From the NCBI RefSeq assembly GCF_900591205.1, contig NZ_UUPU01000029.1, forward strand, positions 310,001-374,000: 64,000 nucleotides of DNA, read 5' to 3'. The position numbers were made by a program, and so were the translations under genes. Positions 25,601 through 34,109 of this stretch are shown here, in pieces. The DNA comes from Pseudomonas viridiflava. Its GTDB lineage: Bacteria; Pseudomonadota; Gammaproteobacteria; Pseudomonadales; Pseudomonadaceae. Position 1 is the first letter of the stretch. Each line of letters starts with the position of its first letter. The notes below the pieces were generated by a model. That model was not told where the DNA came from, made no database searches, and worked only from the letters and a program-made list of their open reading frames with translations.

Positions 25601-27973
25601 CAGGTTGCCCACCGACAAATCGAGGCTGCCTTGGCTGGCGAGCGTGCCGCCCACGGTCCAGTCCTGCCCGTTGCCGACCAGGCTGCGGGTGCCGAGCAAT
25701 TGGCCGGTGGCGGTCTGTTGCAGGTTGTCGATGTTGAGCGTCAGGCGCCCGGCCTGGATCGCGGTGCTGTTGGTCCAGTGGTCTTTTTCCAGGGTCAGGT
25801 CGCCCTGAGTGACGAGGCTGCCGCCGACTTCATCGAGGCTGATGCCGCTGAGGTCGAGCACGCCGGTGCCCACGTGCAGCACCTTGCCGCCGGTGTTCTG
25901 GAAGGCGGCGGCGGCGAGGCTCAGTTGGTCGTTGGCGGTCTCCAGGCTGCCGCTGTTTTTCAGCAGGCCACCGATGGTGTAGCGGGTTTTACCGGCGCTG
26001 CCCAGGGCACGCATTTGCCCGCTGTTATCCAGGCTGGCGCTGTCGACATTCAGGGTCGTGGCGCTTTCGATCAAGCCACGGTTGACCAGCGCGCCACGCA
26101 GGCTGACGTCGATCTGGTTGCCGGCGATCTCGCCGCCGTTATCCACATTGCCGCCCTGCAAACGCACACGATCACGGGCGAACAGATTGCCGTTGCCATT
26201 GTTGAAATCGCTGGCGTCGATCAGTGCATCACCGGCTTTGGCGGAAATGCGCCCACCGCTGTTCTCCAGGGTGCCGGCGGTAAGGGCGAGGCCGGCCTTT
26301 TCACTGTGGATCAGGCCATTGCCGCCGTTTTGCAGGAGGCCGGTGGTGGTGATGCCCAGGCCATCGTTGGCGGCCAGGGTGCCGTTGTTCCGGTTGTCGA
26401 CGCTGTTGGCGAATACGCTCAGCAAGCCCTGGCTGGCGAGCTTGCCGCCCTGGTTGTCAATGTGGTCGGCGCGCTGGACCAGCAATGGCCCGGCACTCGC
26501 CAGCTTGCCGTTGCGGTTGATCAGGTCGCCGAGCAAATCCACGGTGATCGAGCCGGCACCGGTGAGGTTGCCGCTGTCATTGTTCAGGGTGTTGCCGTGC
26601 AGGGTGAACGCGCCGGTGCTGTCGATGATGCCGCCCTGGCGGTTGTCCAGCAGGCCGCTGACATTGAGGGTTTGCGCGCCGTCGCTGAGCAACTGGCCTT
26701 TGTTGCGGTTGTCGAGGCTGGCGGCGGTGACATTCAGCGCCTGTTTCGCGCCCAAGGTGCCGCCCTGGTTATCCAGGCGTTGCGCGGCGGTCGCGGTGAG
26801 GGTGCGGTTGGCGATCACGTTGCCGGTGTTGGTGATGTGCTGGCTGTCGAGCGTAACGTCGCCACCGGCATTGCGGGTGTTGTCGGCGTTGACCCCGGCT
26901 TCGATGATGCCGTTGTTGGTCAGTTGGCCGTTGCTCGCCAGGGTGATGCTGTCGCGGGCGGCGAGGCTTTTGCGGTTTTTCAGCTCGCCCTTGGTTTGTA
27001 CCTTTATGGCGGTGCCCGCGTACACAGGGCCATGGGCGTCCAGGCTCGCCGCCTTGATATCCACCGCACCACTGGAGGCCGCCTGCGCCATGCTCAGATG
27101 GCCGTTGGCGTCGAGCTGGATATCGCCGCCACTGGCCGCCAATGTACCGTCGAGCTTCACGCCCACACCGGCTTCGGTGCCCACCAGTTTGATCGCACCG
27201 GCGTACATGCCGCCCAGGGCCGACGAGTCGATGGCCAGTTCCGGTTTTTGACTGCCATCGTCGGCGCGCACGGTGGTTTTCAGGGTTTGTGCATCGACGT
27301 CATTGCGCCCGGCGATCACCGTGAGCTGGCGAGCGTTGATTTGCGCGTTGATCTTGGCCGAACGGGTGATGATCTCGAAGTGGTCGACGTTGCTCGCGTT
27401 CAAGCCCTGGCCGTCGATGGTCACCGCACCGCCATCGACCTGGTAGTGGTCCAGGCGGCCGACCTGATCAATCACCGGTTTACCGGTGGTCAGGGTGACG
27501 TTAGGCGTGTTGATAAAACCACAGCCGTTGCAGCTGATGCCGTAGGGGTTGGCGACAATCACTTTGGCCGACTTGCCCGCCACTTCGGTGTAGCCGCGCA
27601 ACTGGCTGGGGCTGCCGCCGTTGACTTCGTTGAGGATGACATTCGCAGCACCGCCCTTGAGGTTCGGGTTGCCGACGATGATCCCGCCCATCTGCGTGCT
27701 TTGCATTGCGCCGTTGGCGTTGTTGAGGATCACGCCGTTGGGGCCGACGTTGTAGTCCTTGAACTGGTTGTGGGACAGGCCACTGCCATTGGGCGTGGCG
27801 ATGTTCACCACCGGCACGCCATTGCCCGCCTGGCCGAGCGTGGTGCCCGGGCCGCTGACCACGATACCGTCGGCCTGGGCCAGCAGCGGCTGCCAGAACA
27901 GCGCGTTGGCCAGGATCAACGCCAGGCCGCGTTGGCTCAGGGTTTTCAGGGCAGTAACAGGGCGAACGTCCAT
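19676..27973 (-). CDS. Two-partner-secreted FhaB/CdiA-family exoprotein with NucA/NucB nuclease tip
   Basis: 2765 residues. After a signal sequence (LALILANALFWQPLLAQA) comes the TPS domain (about 36-280) with NPNLKG (102-107) and NPYG (142-145) motifs and two close Cys in CNGCGF. A long beta-helical body of filamentous haemagglutinin repeats follows (DNRNNGTLAA..., LDNQGG... types), then about 600 residues of second-type repeats and a pre-toxin region ending in VENN at residue 2445. The 321-residue variable tip ends in about 100 residues like the NucA/NucB DNase domain: FPESAQHIEDAI, DTLIIDRANTASNR, DRDEYPPAMFQEGG, SDNRGAGA. The exoprotein is expected to be exported by the adjacent FhaC/CdiB protein and to deliver a DNase to touching cells. 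The following gene is its presumed immunity partner. No ESPR signal-peptide extension is seen. Target-cell receptor and delivery are unknown. Confidence 0.9.
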   Translation of the reverse strand: MDVRPVTALKTLSQRGLALILANALFWQPLLAQADGIVVSGPGTTLGQAGNGVPVVNIATPNGSGLSHNQFKDYNVGPNGVILNNANGAMQSTQMGGIIVGNPNLKGGAANVILNEVNGGSPSQLRGYTEVAGKSAKVIVANPYGISCNGCGFINTPNVTLTTGKPVIDQVGRLDHYQVDGGAVTIDGQGLNASNVDHFEIITRSAKINAQINARQLTVIAGRNDVDAQTLKTTVRADDGSQKPELAIDSSALGGMYAGAIKLVGTEAGVGVKLDGTLAASGGDIQLDANGHLSMAQAASSGAVDIKAASLDAHGPVYAGTAIKVQTKGELKNRKSLAARDSITLASNGQLTNNGIIEAGVNADNTRNAGGDVTLDSQHITNTGNVIANRTLTATAAQRLDNQGGTLGAKQALNVTAASLDNRNKGQLLSDGAQTLNVSGLLDNRQGGIIDSTGAFTLHGNTLNNDSGNLTGAGSITVDLLGDLINRNGKLASAGPLLVQRADHIDNQGGKLASQGLLSVFANSVDNRNNGTLAANDGLGITTTGLLQNGGNGLIHSEKAGLALTAGTLENSGGRISAKAGDALIDASDFNNGNGNLFARDRVRLQGGNVDNGGEIAGNQIDVSLRGALVNRGLIESATTLNVDSASLDNSGQMRALGSAGKTRYTIGGLLKNSGSLETANDQLSLAAAAFQNTGGKVLHVGTGVLDLSGISLDEVGGSLVTQGDLTLEKDHWTNSTAIQAGRLTLNIDNLQQTATGQLLGTRSLVGNGQDWTVGGTLASQGSLDLSVGNLLNDHGLIFSGADMNLKVERLKNLGGNLYAMGNLRVDRDGQGGLATSIINSSGTIESERNLILAASTIDNIRTVLTTESGIYSASITPVACIEGVTGGDCDGGKQNRPFQITERDHFIVSNATAASSITSGGDMQLSGGELLNSSSSIAAGGAMTVRVNQLSNVGLVTHDTQYDRVFTSERERKPQGWYTYAANFTAQYSIGGAQYNANNLGGLQGALATFIGTMQKEQIDLRKTTELAKSDQSYAAVIQAGGAVDVQAQDGIDNRVVRPGYTYVGSGANTHAPGYSTEVSLNPQLPPDVAQQQVNPLGLPGFDLPTGENGLFHLNAGNGVNGLPTSQFAASPHKYLIETNPLFTNMRQFLGSDYLLTKLGYDPDTAQRRLGDGFYEQRLIQQAVLARTGQRFIDGQTSDADLFKHLMDNAIGSKSALNLSVGVSLTAEQVAALTHDIVWLENTTVAGQQVLVPVLYLAQASNRLAPNGALISGSDVSLITGSNLNNAGTLRASGSLLANVGGNLANSGLMEAGGRLDLLAGNNLSNRAGGVIAGSEVNLAAGADLLNERTVTTHESASAYRTERSDFIDSAARIESANALTLQAGGNFNSVGGVLKSGADTTVKAVGDVNINAAQTLDSGAIGNQSNYKNIVQHGSVVEAGRDLHVVAGRDISAGGSQVEAKRDVNLIATRDLNAIAAANEQHSTYNSKKIKSIEDHVQQVSSVIKAGGDATLSAGQDLQLVASQVNAGNEAYLVSGKNLSLKAAEDQDYSFYSKTKKTSQGKKFRLDETDAVNNVGSLVSAGTHSTVVAGENLLLAGSAVTAEKGATQLVAGQDISILAVSNSDSARHERKESKSSWGGLKSSKVEDKVDEKRTTAMGSVVSGETVTVAAKRDATVTGSSLVSTGDLAVQAGRDLTIDAAQNTFARTDMHKEKNRDLTGVLTGNKLGLDDMTGNQKLYINSSKHNGTANEMTLTGSTIGSSEGNLSLTAGRELAVVASDLVSTKNMQLSGANVSITAGMETASQTSKDSSKSLAVGRVVAGSVVDTANSIRDASEALRNADDPRLKAVKVAQAALATYNLNNQLGDLASKSSDEKDNAGRSAGNGSLIKIGTELANTRTKSSSEYAAQTAHQSSLNAGENLSIVAAGDAPGTAGDLLITGSSLKAGNTLLSAKNNILLQSAQNTTDRKNDGSRNRTAIGVSFNVGEQTGFTLDLGAQIAKNLGSGSSVTQVNTTLDTGSLVLRSGQDTTLAGAQVRAERIDADIGGNLNILSRQDTDTSKSKQDSAGFGASICIPPFCLGSTVTASANLAASKTNSDYQAVADQSGFFAGKGGYTIDVAKNTTLQGAVIASEATADRNLLLTDRLLVSDIKNKSEIESKSASVGVSGSYSGGVGALKPGALYGLALNDSDHSHTRSAVSEGTIVVRNAEGANDLVGLNRDTANANQHLDKPDEKAMQERMDLVKSSMELTKGIGDAIADARIRAANDPNSDVSKATRQKLIEDGNPNPTQLQISQQAQQDYGVGSSFQKASQAVTAVVQAAVGGSVGGALAGAAAPYLAQTVKKVTEGDPNANLMAHAVLGAVLARAGGNSALAGAAGAVVAEKTAQLIKEKLYGDVSNEHLTQEQKQTISSLSTLAAGLSGSVVGKDALNAVAAAQVGKNAVENNLLANKYGVKKLDKASLELYEKLKEADIGSIDDLQERYKGCAGDGACERDIRNEYRYQENEAGKKLLGLYQSGELTRDQYNVLVVDYAIAMLEGVKEGQRNGEGAGFLDIYSLSGTDWAPAGVIGNPYVDAIRTSEKIAEWKRQGLSDEKIVTLAQQDGLIGSNLAPVDVPGVINLVDNGASREDVLKFAAAVALGKALGAKATGAAGSDVEKVVTVSKSRFPESAQHIEDAIDAGKPDTLIIDRANTASNRRESLRGIETKPGLDRDEYPPAMFQEGGQGASVRHIKPSDNRGAGACIGAQCRGLPNGAKVRIDVVD

Positions 27974-28003
27974 ATTCAGAATCTCAGGGCAGCGGGCGTT
28001 GAA

Positions 28004-29725
28004 TTACAGGAAGAAATCCAGGCGGAAATAGACCGGCGCTTCGCGCTCGGTCACCACACCCGGTCGCTCCAGGGAATGGGCAAAGGTCACGCTGGTGCTG
28101 ACGTATTTGCCTCGGGCGAACAGCTCGACGGAATTACTCGATACCCGGCCGTGCTGATCTTCGTTGTAGCGGTCGTTGCGAATCACACCTTGGTCGTAGC
28201 CGACGCTGGCGCCGTATTCGAGAAAGGCCGGGCGCATCCAGTCGAGGGTGACCGGCCGCGCCCAGCGCACTTCGTTACGCCAGTAGCCGCCACTGTCGCC
28301 ATTGAGTTGCTGGTCCTTGAAACCACGCACCGAGTAAGAGCCGCCAAGGCTCATGCGTTGCGGCGCGAACAGCACGTCTTCACTGCGCTGGCCGGTGGCG
28401 AGGCTGGAAAAACTCAACGACTCGCCCCACAGGGTAAAAGGCTGCAAATAGCTCAAGGTGGCGGTGTACTTGCGATAGTGCGGGGTCGGGGTGAGGTTGC
28501 CCTGGGCGTCGCGCGTCTGCTGATTGCTCTGCGCATCAAAGGCCCCGATGCCGTTTTGCATGCCCGCCTCCAGGTTAACGAAGGCACTGCCGATGCGCCG
28601 CCCGTGGGTGAAGCCGACCTGTAATTCGCTGAGGCGATTGCTGCTGTCCAGGCGTGCGCCGAGCAGATAGTTGTTGGTGCGCAGGTGCGTCAGGCCGACG
28701 TTGACCGAGGTCTTGCTCACGTCGTCGCGATGGATCACGCGTTCGGCGCGTAGCTGGTGGTTCTGACTGTCGCCGTTCTGTTTGAACTTGAACCCCTGAA
28801 GCACGCCGAAGGTGCGGTACTCGCTCTCGCTGTAGGAGTAACTGAAGTTCCACCAGCCCCACGGCAGGTTGTAATAGAACATGCTGTTTTTCGAGGTTTT
28901 CTGGTGATCACTGACTGCATCATGGCCACCGCGCAGTACCAACTGGTCGGCCAGGCCCAAGGGGCTGTCCCACTCCAGGCCCGCGCCCCATTGCTGCTCG
29001 CCGGTACTTTTCTGCCCGTCATTATTGCGCGACAGGCTGGCGCGCCAGGGCTTTTGCGGCTGGTTTTTCACCACCACCTCGCTGCCGCCCACTTCGCTGC
29101 CGGGGGTCAGTACCATTTGCGCCTGCCGGGAGGGCAAGCGGCTGAGCTGATCCACCAGTTGTTCGACTTCGCGCAGGTTAAGCGCCTCGCCGACCTTGCC
29201 GGGAAAGGCCATGGCCAGCTCGCGGTCGGTCACGCTGCTGCCCTCGGCACTCTTCAACGCTTCGAGTTTGCCTTCTACCACCAGCACTTGCAGGTGGCCA
29301 CTGGAGAGGTCCTGCTGCGGCAGGTAGGCGCGGCTGGTGACACGGCCCTTGGCGATGTAATAGTCGGTGATGACCTTGAGCAGTTCATTGAGCTGCGTAA
29401 CCCCCAGACACTGGCCGATGTAGGGCTTGAGCAGGCGGGTGCGGTCGGCGGCGGACAGGCTGTCGGCGCCCTTGAGTTGGATGTCTTGGATGGGGAAGCA
29501 ACGAGTGTCCGCCGGCAAGGCCGGGGCCTCGGGCGTGGTGGCTTTGCCGGGCAGGTCCTGGAGTTCTTCCAGGCGCCGACGCTGCTCTTCAAGAAGACGA
29601 TTCTGGCGGTCGCGGATCAGGTCCTGATCCCCAGGCGTAGGGGCGGCCATGGCACTGTTCAGGCTCAAGTAAGCGAGCAGGAAAGTGCATAGAAAATACC
29701 GAGTCCGTGGCGATAACAAAGACAT
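28004..29725 (-). CDS. Two-partner secretion outer-membrane transporter (FhaC/CdiB/ShlB family)
   Basis: A 573-residue protein with signal peptide (LCTFLLAYLSLNSAMA) and an N-terminal helix rich in Arg/Glu/Leu (QNRLLEEQRRRLEEL) that plugs the pore in FhaC. Two POTRA domains follow (about 60-210, with CFPIQDIQLKGADSLS at the first), then a 16-strand barrel containing the conserved loop motif SVRGF of the Omp85/TpsB family. It recognises the TPS domain of the exoprotein and moves it across the outer membrane. Start at 29725 is set by the signal peptide; the frame is open 35 codons further upstream without similarity, and no strong ribosome site is visible. It lies 30 bases before the exoprotein gene, so the two are co-transcribed. 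Confidence 0.93.
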   Translation of the reverse strand: MSLLSPRTRYFLCTFLLAYLSLNSAMAAPTPGDQDLIRDRQNRLLEEQRRRLEELQDLPGKATTPEAPALPADTRCFPIQDIQLKGADSLSAADRTRLLKPYIGQCLGVTQLNELLKVITDYYIAKGRVTSRAYLPQQDLSSGHLQVLVVEGKLEALKSAEGSSVTDRELAMAFPGKVGEALNLREVEQLVDQLSRLPSRQAQMVLTPGSEVGGSEVVVKNQPQKPWRASLSRNNDGQKSTGEQQWGAGLEWDSPLGLADQLVLRGGHDAVSDHQKTSKNSMFYYNLPWGWWNFSYSYSESEYRTFGVLQGFKFKQNGDSQNHQLRAERVIHRDDVSKTSVNVGLTHLRTNNYLLGARLDSSNRLSELQVGFTHGRRIGSAFVNLEAGMQNGIGAFDAQSNQQTRDAQGNLTPTPHYRKYTATLSYLQPFTLWGESLSFSSLATGQRSEDVLFAPQRMSLGGSYSVRGFKDQQLNGDSGGYWRNEVRWARPVTLDWMRPAFLEYGASVGYDQGVIRNDRYNEDQHGRVSSNSVELFARGKYVSTSVTFAHSLERPGVVTEREAPVYFRLDFFL

Positions 29726-30056
29726 GTTCGATCCGTCGACAATCAAGGGGCGGCAAACTAACATCGAACTAGCACTAACCCAAGAAACTGGATTAGTTGC
29801 ACATCCGCACTCATTAATCTCGCAACACATTGATTAATAACAACTAAAAATTATCAAAAAGAAACATGGCTGATGCCTGGAAGTATTATTCCGACAAGCG
29901 GTAACTGTTTTGATAGCGATTCGTCGGAGAACTTAAAGTTGCCACTAGTTGGCCATCAAGTTCTTGCCGAGATAAGTTAGTACCGAAAAAAGCAGAAAAG
30001 TTCGCGGGCGTTTTGTGAATTGGATCCCATTTATGGGCATTGAGCCAGTTGTGATG
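29726..30056. other. Promoter region of the two-partner-secretion locus
   Basis: About 330 bases, strikingly AT-rich near 29830-29960 (TTAATAACAACTAAAAATTATCAAAAAG), which contrasts with the GC-rich surroundings. That is the usual appearance of a horizontally acquired or H-NS/MvaT-silenced promoter. No gene is supported. The right border merges into the REP cluster. Confidence 0.5.
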
Positions 30057-30250
30057 CCCGCTTGTTGTGGCGAGCGGCTTGTTGTGGCGAGCGGGCTTGC
30101 CCGCGTTGGGCTGCGAAGCAGCCCCAATACAGTCACCGCGTTTCTCCAGCCGGAACTAGGTGGCAGGTTTCAGGGCCGCTACGCGCCCCAACGCGGGCAA
30201 GCCCGCTCGCCACAACAAGCCCGCTCGCCACACAAGCCCGCTCGCCACAA
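30057..30250. repeat. REP cluster with tandem copies between pgaD and the CDI locus
   Basis: On the left, two plus-oriented copies of the core CTTGTTGTGGCGAGCGG lie head to tail; on the right there are three tandem inverse copies of AAGCCCGCTCGCCACA. Between them is a spacer with a small CTGCGAAGCAGC hairpin. An ordinary REPIN has one copy on each side, so this one has grown by local duplication. It starts 22 bases after the pgaD stop codon (minus strand) and ends the pga transcript region. Confidence 0.85.
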
Positions 30251-30271
30251 GAGTTCCATGCGCCATGAACT

Positions 30272-30754
30272 TCAGCTCACATCTTTATCCCGACTCTGGC
30301 CAGGCACCAGGGTCAGGCCAGGTTTTTCGACATCCCGCGAGACATGCGATTTTACGTCCGCGACGCCACCCTCCTCGTCGTTGTGGATCACCAGCACCCC
30401 AGGACGGCGCAACTGCTCCAGGTCGCCCTCGCCCAGGCTGAAGCTCTCGCTCAGGTTCTGGTCGGTAAGGGCCTTGGCCTGGGCGCGGCGCTGGGCGAAC
30501 TGGCGGCCTCGGCGTTGCTGGTAGCGTGCCCAACTGATCAGGATCACCGCGTTGAACAAGGCAATCCACAGGTAGATTTGCAGGGTGTTGAGCGCCGCAA
30601 AAATCGGCGCTTCAATACGTGGGCCACCGTGGGTTTCCAGCATCGAGGTAATCCCGCGAGCCAGCAGCCAGATCAAGCCGGCCCAGGCCATCAGGGTCAA
30701 CAGCACGTCGATGATCCACATCACGGAACGTTGGCGGGTTCTGACCAGTTTCAT
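30272..30754 (-). CDS. pgaD: Poly-beta-1,6-N-acetylglucosamine biosynthesis protein PgaD
   Basis: A 160-residue inner-membrane protein with two transmembrane segments (about 14-36 and 60-80) and a soluble charged C-terminus (about 85-160). This is the PgaD plan, although the tail is longer than the short E. coli protein. PgaD binds PgaC, and the two together sense c-di-GMP and form the active synthase. ATG at 30754 follows GAGGAGG by 7 bases; the pgaC stop codon (30757-30759) lies between them. It is the last gene of pgaABCD, with the REP cluster downstream. The sequence is divergent, as PgaD usually is, and the call depends partly on position. Confidence 0.85.
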   Translation of the reverse strand: MKLVRTRQRSVMWIIDVLLTLMAWAGLIWLLARGITSMLETHGGPRIEAPIFAALNTLQIYLWIALFNAVILISWARYQQRRGRQFAQRRAQAKALTDQNLSESFSLGEGDLEQLRRPGVLVIHNDEEGGVADVKSHVSRDVEKPGLTLVPGQSRDKDVS

Positions 30755-30756
30755 GG

Positions 30757-32097
30757 TCACGCCTCCTCTTCAACAGGTTTGATACCGCGATCCGGGCTGA
30801 CCCAGCGCGCACGCTTCTGATGCTGGTTGAACAGCACCTTGGGGAAACTGACCAAGGTGGTGAACAGGCTGACCAGCCAGAACACCATCGGATACCACAC
30901 GGTCCAGAACAGGGTCTTCCACAGGTCTTTCTCGTAACGGCGGTCGATCAGGATGCTCACGGCAAACTGCACCAGGCACACCATCGCCAGGACCAGTCCG
31001 GTAAACGCCGGCGGCACCAGGGAGTCCACGGCAATCGCCTGCGGCAGCGGGATGAATTTGCCCACACCCCAGAAAATCACCGACAACAGGAAGGTAAAGG
31101 CCCAACCGGTAGACAGGCAGTATTCGAACAGCAGCGGCCACAGGTAACGATGGCGCCATTGCCAGATGCCACGGATGTTTTTGAACAGCACCTCGGCGCC
31201 GCCCTGGGCCCAACGCAGACGTTGCTTCCACAGGCCGCCGACGGTTTCCGGCATCAGGATCCAGCACAGGGCGCGGGGCTCGTAGAAGATGCTCCAGTGA
31301 TCGAGTTGCAGCTTCCAACTGACATCAATGTCTTCGGTGATCATGTCGGTGCTCCAGTAGTCGATGCGGTCCAGCGCTTTCTTGCGAAACGCCACTACCA
31401 CACCGGACACCGTGAAGATCCTTCCGAACACTCGTTGCGTGCGCTTGATCAAGCCAATGATCGAGGAGAACTCGCCCACCTGCACCCGGCCGATCAAGGT
31501 CGAGCGTGTGCGAATGCGCGGGTTGCCCGTAACGGCGCCGAGGCGCGGGTTGTCGAGCATCGGCGCCACCATGTAGGCCGCGGCGTTTTTGTCGAGCAAC
31601 GCATCGCCGTCGATGCACACCAGGTATTCGCTGCGCGCAGCCACAGCGCCCATGCGCAGGGCCACGGCCTTGCCCTGGTTCTGTGCCAGGTGCAGCACGC
31701 GCAAGCGTGGGTGCTCCAGCGCCAGAGCATCGAGAACCGCCGCGGTGTTATCGGAGGAGCCGTCATTCACGGCGATCACTTCGATGTTCGGGTACAGCTG
31801 GTCCAGCGCCGCGTGGATCGTATCGGCGGCGTTATCCCCTTCGTTGTAGCAAGGGATGATGATCGAGATCAGCGGGTCGCCGGCCAGGGTCGGCGCCGGG
31901 GTGTCCTCTTCCCACGGCCAGTGGCGCTCCCAGTGCAGCCAGAAATACAGGCCGCCTGCGATCCACAACGCCGACATGAACAGCGGATAGAAAAACACAA
32001 AGTCCATCAGGAACTGCCCGGTAACCAGGAAGATCAGGCCCAGGGGCACGCCCAATACCAATGCCAGCACAAATAAAGCCAGGATTCTGTCGAACAT
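30757..32097 (-). CDS. pgaC: Poly-beta-1,6-N-acetylglucosamine synthase PgaC
   Basis: A 446-residue processive glycosyltransferase of family GT2. Two N-terminal membrane helices precede the catalytic domain, which has Asp112 (VNDGSSD), the DGD motif (163-165), TED (Asp256), and the product-site QRLRW (292-296). Three further membrane helices follow. It polymerises UDP-GlcNAc into beta-1,6 glucan-like PNAG and passes the chain through the membrane, needing PgaD and c-di-GMP. ATG at 32097 lies two bases after the pgaB stop codon, indicating coupled translation. All catalytic residues are present. Diguanylate cyclase at 1296-2297 is one possible source of activator, but this is not shown. Confidence 0.96.
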   Translation of the reverse strand: MFDRILALFVLALVLGVPLGLIFLVTGQFLMDFVFFYPLFMSALWIAGGLYFWLHWERHWPWEEDTPAPTLAGDPLISIIIPCYNEGDNAADTIHAALDQLYPNIEVIAVNDGSSDNTAAVLDALALEHPRLRVLHLAQNQGKAVALRMGAVAARSEYLVCIDGDALLDKNAAAYMVAPMLDNPRLGAVTGNPRIRTRSTLIGRVQVGEFSSIIGLIKRTQRVFGRIFTVSGVVVAFRKKALDRIDYWSTDMITEDIDVSWKLQLDHWSIFYEPRALCWILMPETVGGLWKQRLRWAQGGAEVLFKNIRGIWQWRHRYLWPLLFEYCLSTGWAFTFLLSVIFWGVGKFIPLPQAIAVDSLVPPAFTGLVLAMVCLVQFAVSILIDRRYEKDLWKTLFWTVWYPMVFWLVSLFTTLVSFPKVLFNQHQKRARWVSPDRGIKPVEEEA

Positions 32098-32099
32098 GG

Positions 32100-34097
32100 T
32101 CAAGGGTTCCATTGGTTGGAAAGGGCCGGACGCACAGTCTTCAGGTCCGGGGAATTTTCCAGGAAGTTGTCCGGGTAATAGCCAAAACTCGTGACACCCT
32201 GGCGTTTGAGCACACCCATCCATTCAGCCATCTGCTTGGCGTCGATATCCGGCGCTGCCTGGGTGCGCCAGTCTTTGGCTTGCAGTTCAAATACGGTGCG
32301 CTGCAGCGCACCCGGGCGGGCCTTGACCGTGGCGACCAGCTTCTCCAGCCAGGCGTTGGACGTCTTGTACTCCTGGCCCTCCATCAACGGCATGGCCATC
32401 GGCGCGGTCCAGTCGTAGGTCTGGAGGAAGTCATCGAGGTTCTGCGCGAACCAGGCTTCGCTGCCCGGGTTGAGCATCGGCTCGGCGAAGATATTGCGCG
32501 CGGTCTGCACCTGTGGCCCACCGATGGCGCGGACCTTGGCGGTCAGCTCTTTGGTGAAGTCGATCAAGTAGCGGCTCTTGAAGCGCGTCCAGCGCTGCAT
32601 CACTGCCGGGTCGGCGCGCAGGGCCGCAATGCTGTCGGGCAGGCCGTTGGCGGCGTAGGCTCTGAGCGCGGCGGGGCTGGCGTCTTCGAAGTCCGACAAG
32701 ACTGCATCGTCGTGATACAGCACGCCGTCGATGGCATTGTTGCGCGCCAGGTCCTCATAGAGCTCGCCGATGATCTTGCGCACCTGCGGGTCGAACGGCG
32801 ACAGGCGTTTGTATTGGTCGGGGTCGAGGCCCACCTTGCCGGTTTCCGGGTCCCAGCGAGTCACACGGGGCAGCTTGGCATCAAGCGCGAAACTGAGCAC
32901 CGGCATCCAGGCATACACGGCGGCGTGGGCACGGGTGTGCAACTGCCAGGAGACGCGGTTGAACAGGTCGGCGCGCACCGGCAAGTGGCGGTTGGGGAAG
33001 TAGAGTTCATGCACCAGGCCGTCACCCTTGGGGTCGGCGAAAGCTTGCAGGAACACGGTGCCCGCGCCCATGTCCACCACGCGCTGCACCAGCTGGTCGA
33101 GATTACGCGCTTGCTGGGCCGGGTCCGGGTCGTAGACGTTGTCCAGGTCCACATGCAGCACCCGCAGCGGCGCCGGGGTTTGCACCGCGACGATGCTATT
33201 GGCGAAATGCTCGCCATCCGGGTCGGAGGCCACCAGGAAGCGTGGGCTGTTCATCAATTCATTAGAGCTGTCGAGACCATCCTCCAGGGTCAGGGCCATC
33301 TGATAGCCCTGCTCGCTGACGATCGCCAGCGAGGTGCCCTTGGCGGCGCCATACGGCCATACCCATACACGGGGTTTCTTGCCGGTCACGCTTTGGATCT
33401 TGTTGGAAATCGCCGTGACATCCGCACGCATCCGCGCCTGGAACTGGGCCTCGGTTTCATAGCGGCCGGTAGCCGGGTCATAGCGCAACGAGGTGGCGGC
33501 CGGCTCCAGGTTGCCCTGGGGGTTGGCCAGGATCCCGGTGTGGCTGGCATCGGTGTGCGCGGCGATTTCCACCAGGCCCGATTGCGACACTTCGCGGATC
33601 TGCTGCCAGGTGAGGAACTCACCACGCGGCCGAGGTGAGCCGGCGAAGTCCACCGGTTTGTTCAGCGGCGTGTCGATCCAGTAGCCCACCGGCGCCAGCA
33701 AGGCCGGCCAGTGATAGGCACGCAGAATCGGCATCACCCGGGTGTAGAAACTGGAATAGCCGTCATCGAAGCTCAGCATGATGGCTTTGGGTGGCAGCGC
33801 AGGCCCACCGTTGCGAGCCGCCAGAATCTGATCGACGCTGACCGCCTGGTAGCCGTTCTCGCGCAGCCATGCAAGCTGCTCAATCAGACGCTCGGTGCGC
33901 ACCGCCACCACCGCCTGGTCGGGGTCGCGATCCTCGACGTCGTGGTAGGCAATGCCCAGGAAGTGGTTTTTCGGCCACGGCGCTTCATTGGCCGGTGTCG
34001 GCCGCTCGGCGGGTGGCGTAAATGGCGCGGGTTGCTGGGCGCAGGCACTGGCCAGCATTACGCCCAGGATCAACAGGCAACGGCTGAGGACGGTCAT
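32100..34097 (-). CDS. pgaB: PNAG N-deacetylase lipoprotein PgaB
   Basis: A 665-residue outer-membrane lipoprotein (lipobox LASAC, Cys19). The N-terminal half is a carbohydrate esterase 4 type deacetylase with metal and catalytic Asp pair SFDDGY (Asp111, Asp112) and the AAHTDASH His motif. The C-terminal half is the glycoside-hydrolase-like PgaB domain (GHL13), beginning near [15 protein letters not shown] and including [16 protein letters not shown]. It removes a fraction of acetyl groups from PNAG in the periplasm, which is needed for export through PgaA. The ORF starts right at the signal peptide. It lies 12 bases after pgaA and 2 bases before pgaC. Confidence 0.95.
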   Translation of the reverse strand: MTVLSRCLLILGVMLASACAQQPAPFTPPAERPTPANEAPWPKNHFLGIAYHDVEDRDPDQAVVAVRTERLIEQLAWLRENGYQAVSVDQILAARNGGPALPPKAIMLSFDDGYSSFYTRVMPILRAYHWPALLAPVGYWIDTPLNKPVDFAGSPRPRGEFLTWQQIREVSQSGLVEIAAHTDASHTGILANPQGNLEPAATSLRYDPATGRYETEAQFQARMRADVTAISNKIQSVTGKKPRVWVWPYGAAKGTSLAIVSEQGYQMALTLEDGLDSSNELMNSPRFLVASDPDGEHFANSIVAVQTPAPLRVLHVDLDNVYDPDPAQQARNLDQLVQRVVDMGAGTVFLQAFADPKGDGLVHELYFPNRHLPVRADLFNRVSWQLHTRAHAAVYAWMPVLSFALDAKLPRVTRWDPETGKVGLDPDQYKRLSPFDPQVRKIIGELYEDLARNNAIDGVLYHDDAVLSDFEDASPAALRAYAANGLPDSIAALRADPAVMQRWTRFKSRYLIDFTKELTAKVRAIGGPQVQTARNIFAEPMLNPGSEAWFAQNLDDFLQTYDWTAPMAMPLMEGQEYKTSNAWLEKLVATVKARPGALQRTVFELQAKDWRTQAAPDIDAKQMAEWMGVLKRQGVTSFGYYPDNFLENSPDLKTVRPALSNQWNP

Positions 34098-34109
34098 GGT
34101 CAGGCTCTT

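Noticed and set aside
20459..28624. Very long plus-strand open frames (1214 and 1466 codons) opposite the FhaB and transporter genes
   Set aside because: They mirror the codon structure of the high-GC repeat-rich exoprotein on the other strand, show no domain, and run across two genes. They are antisense shadows.
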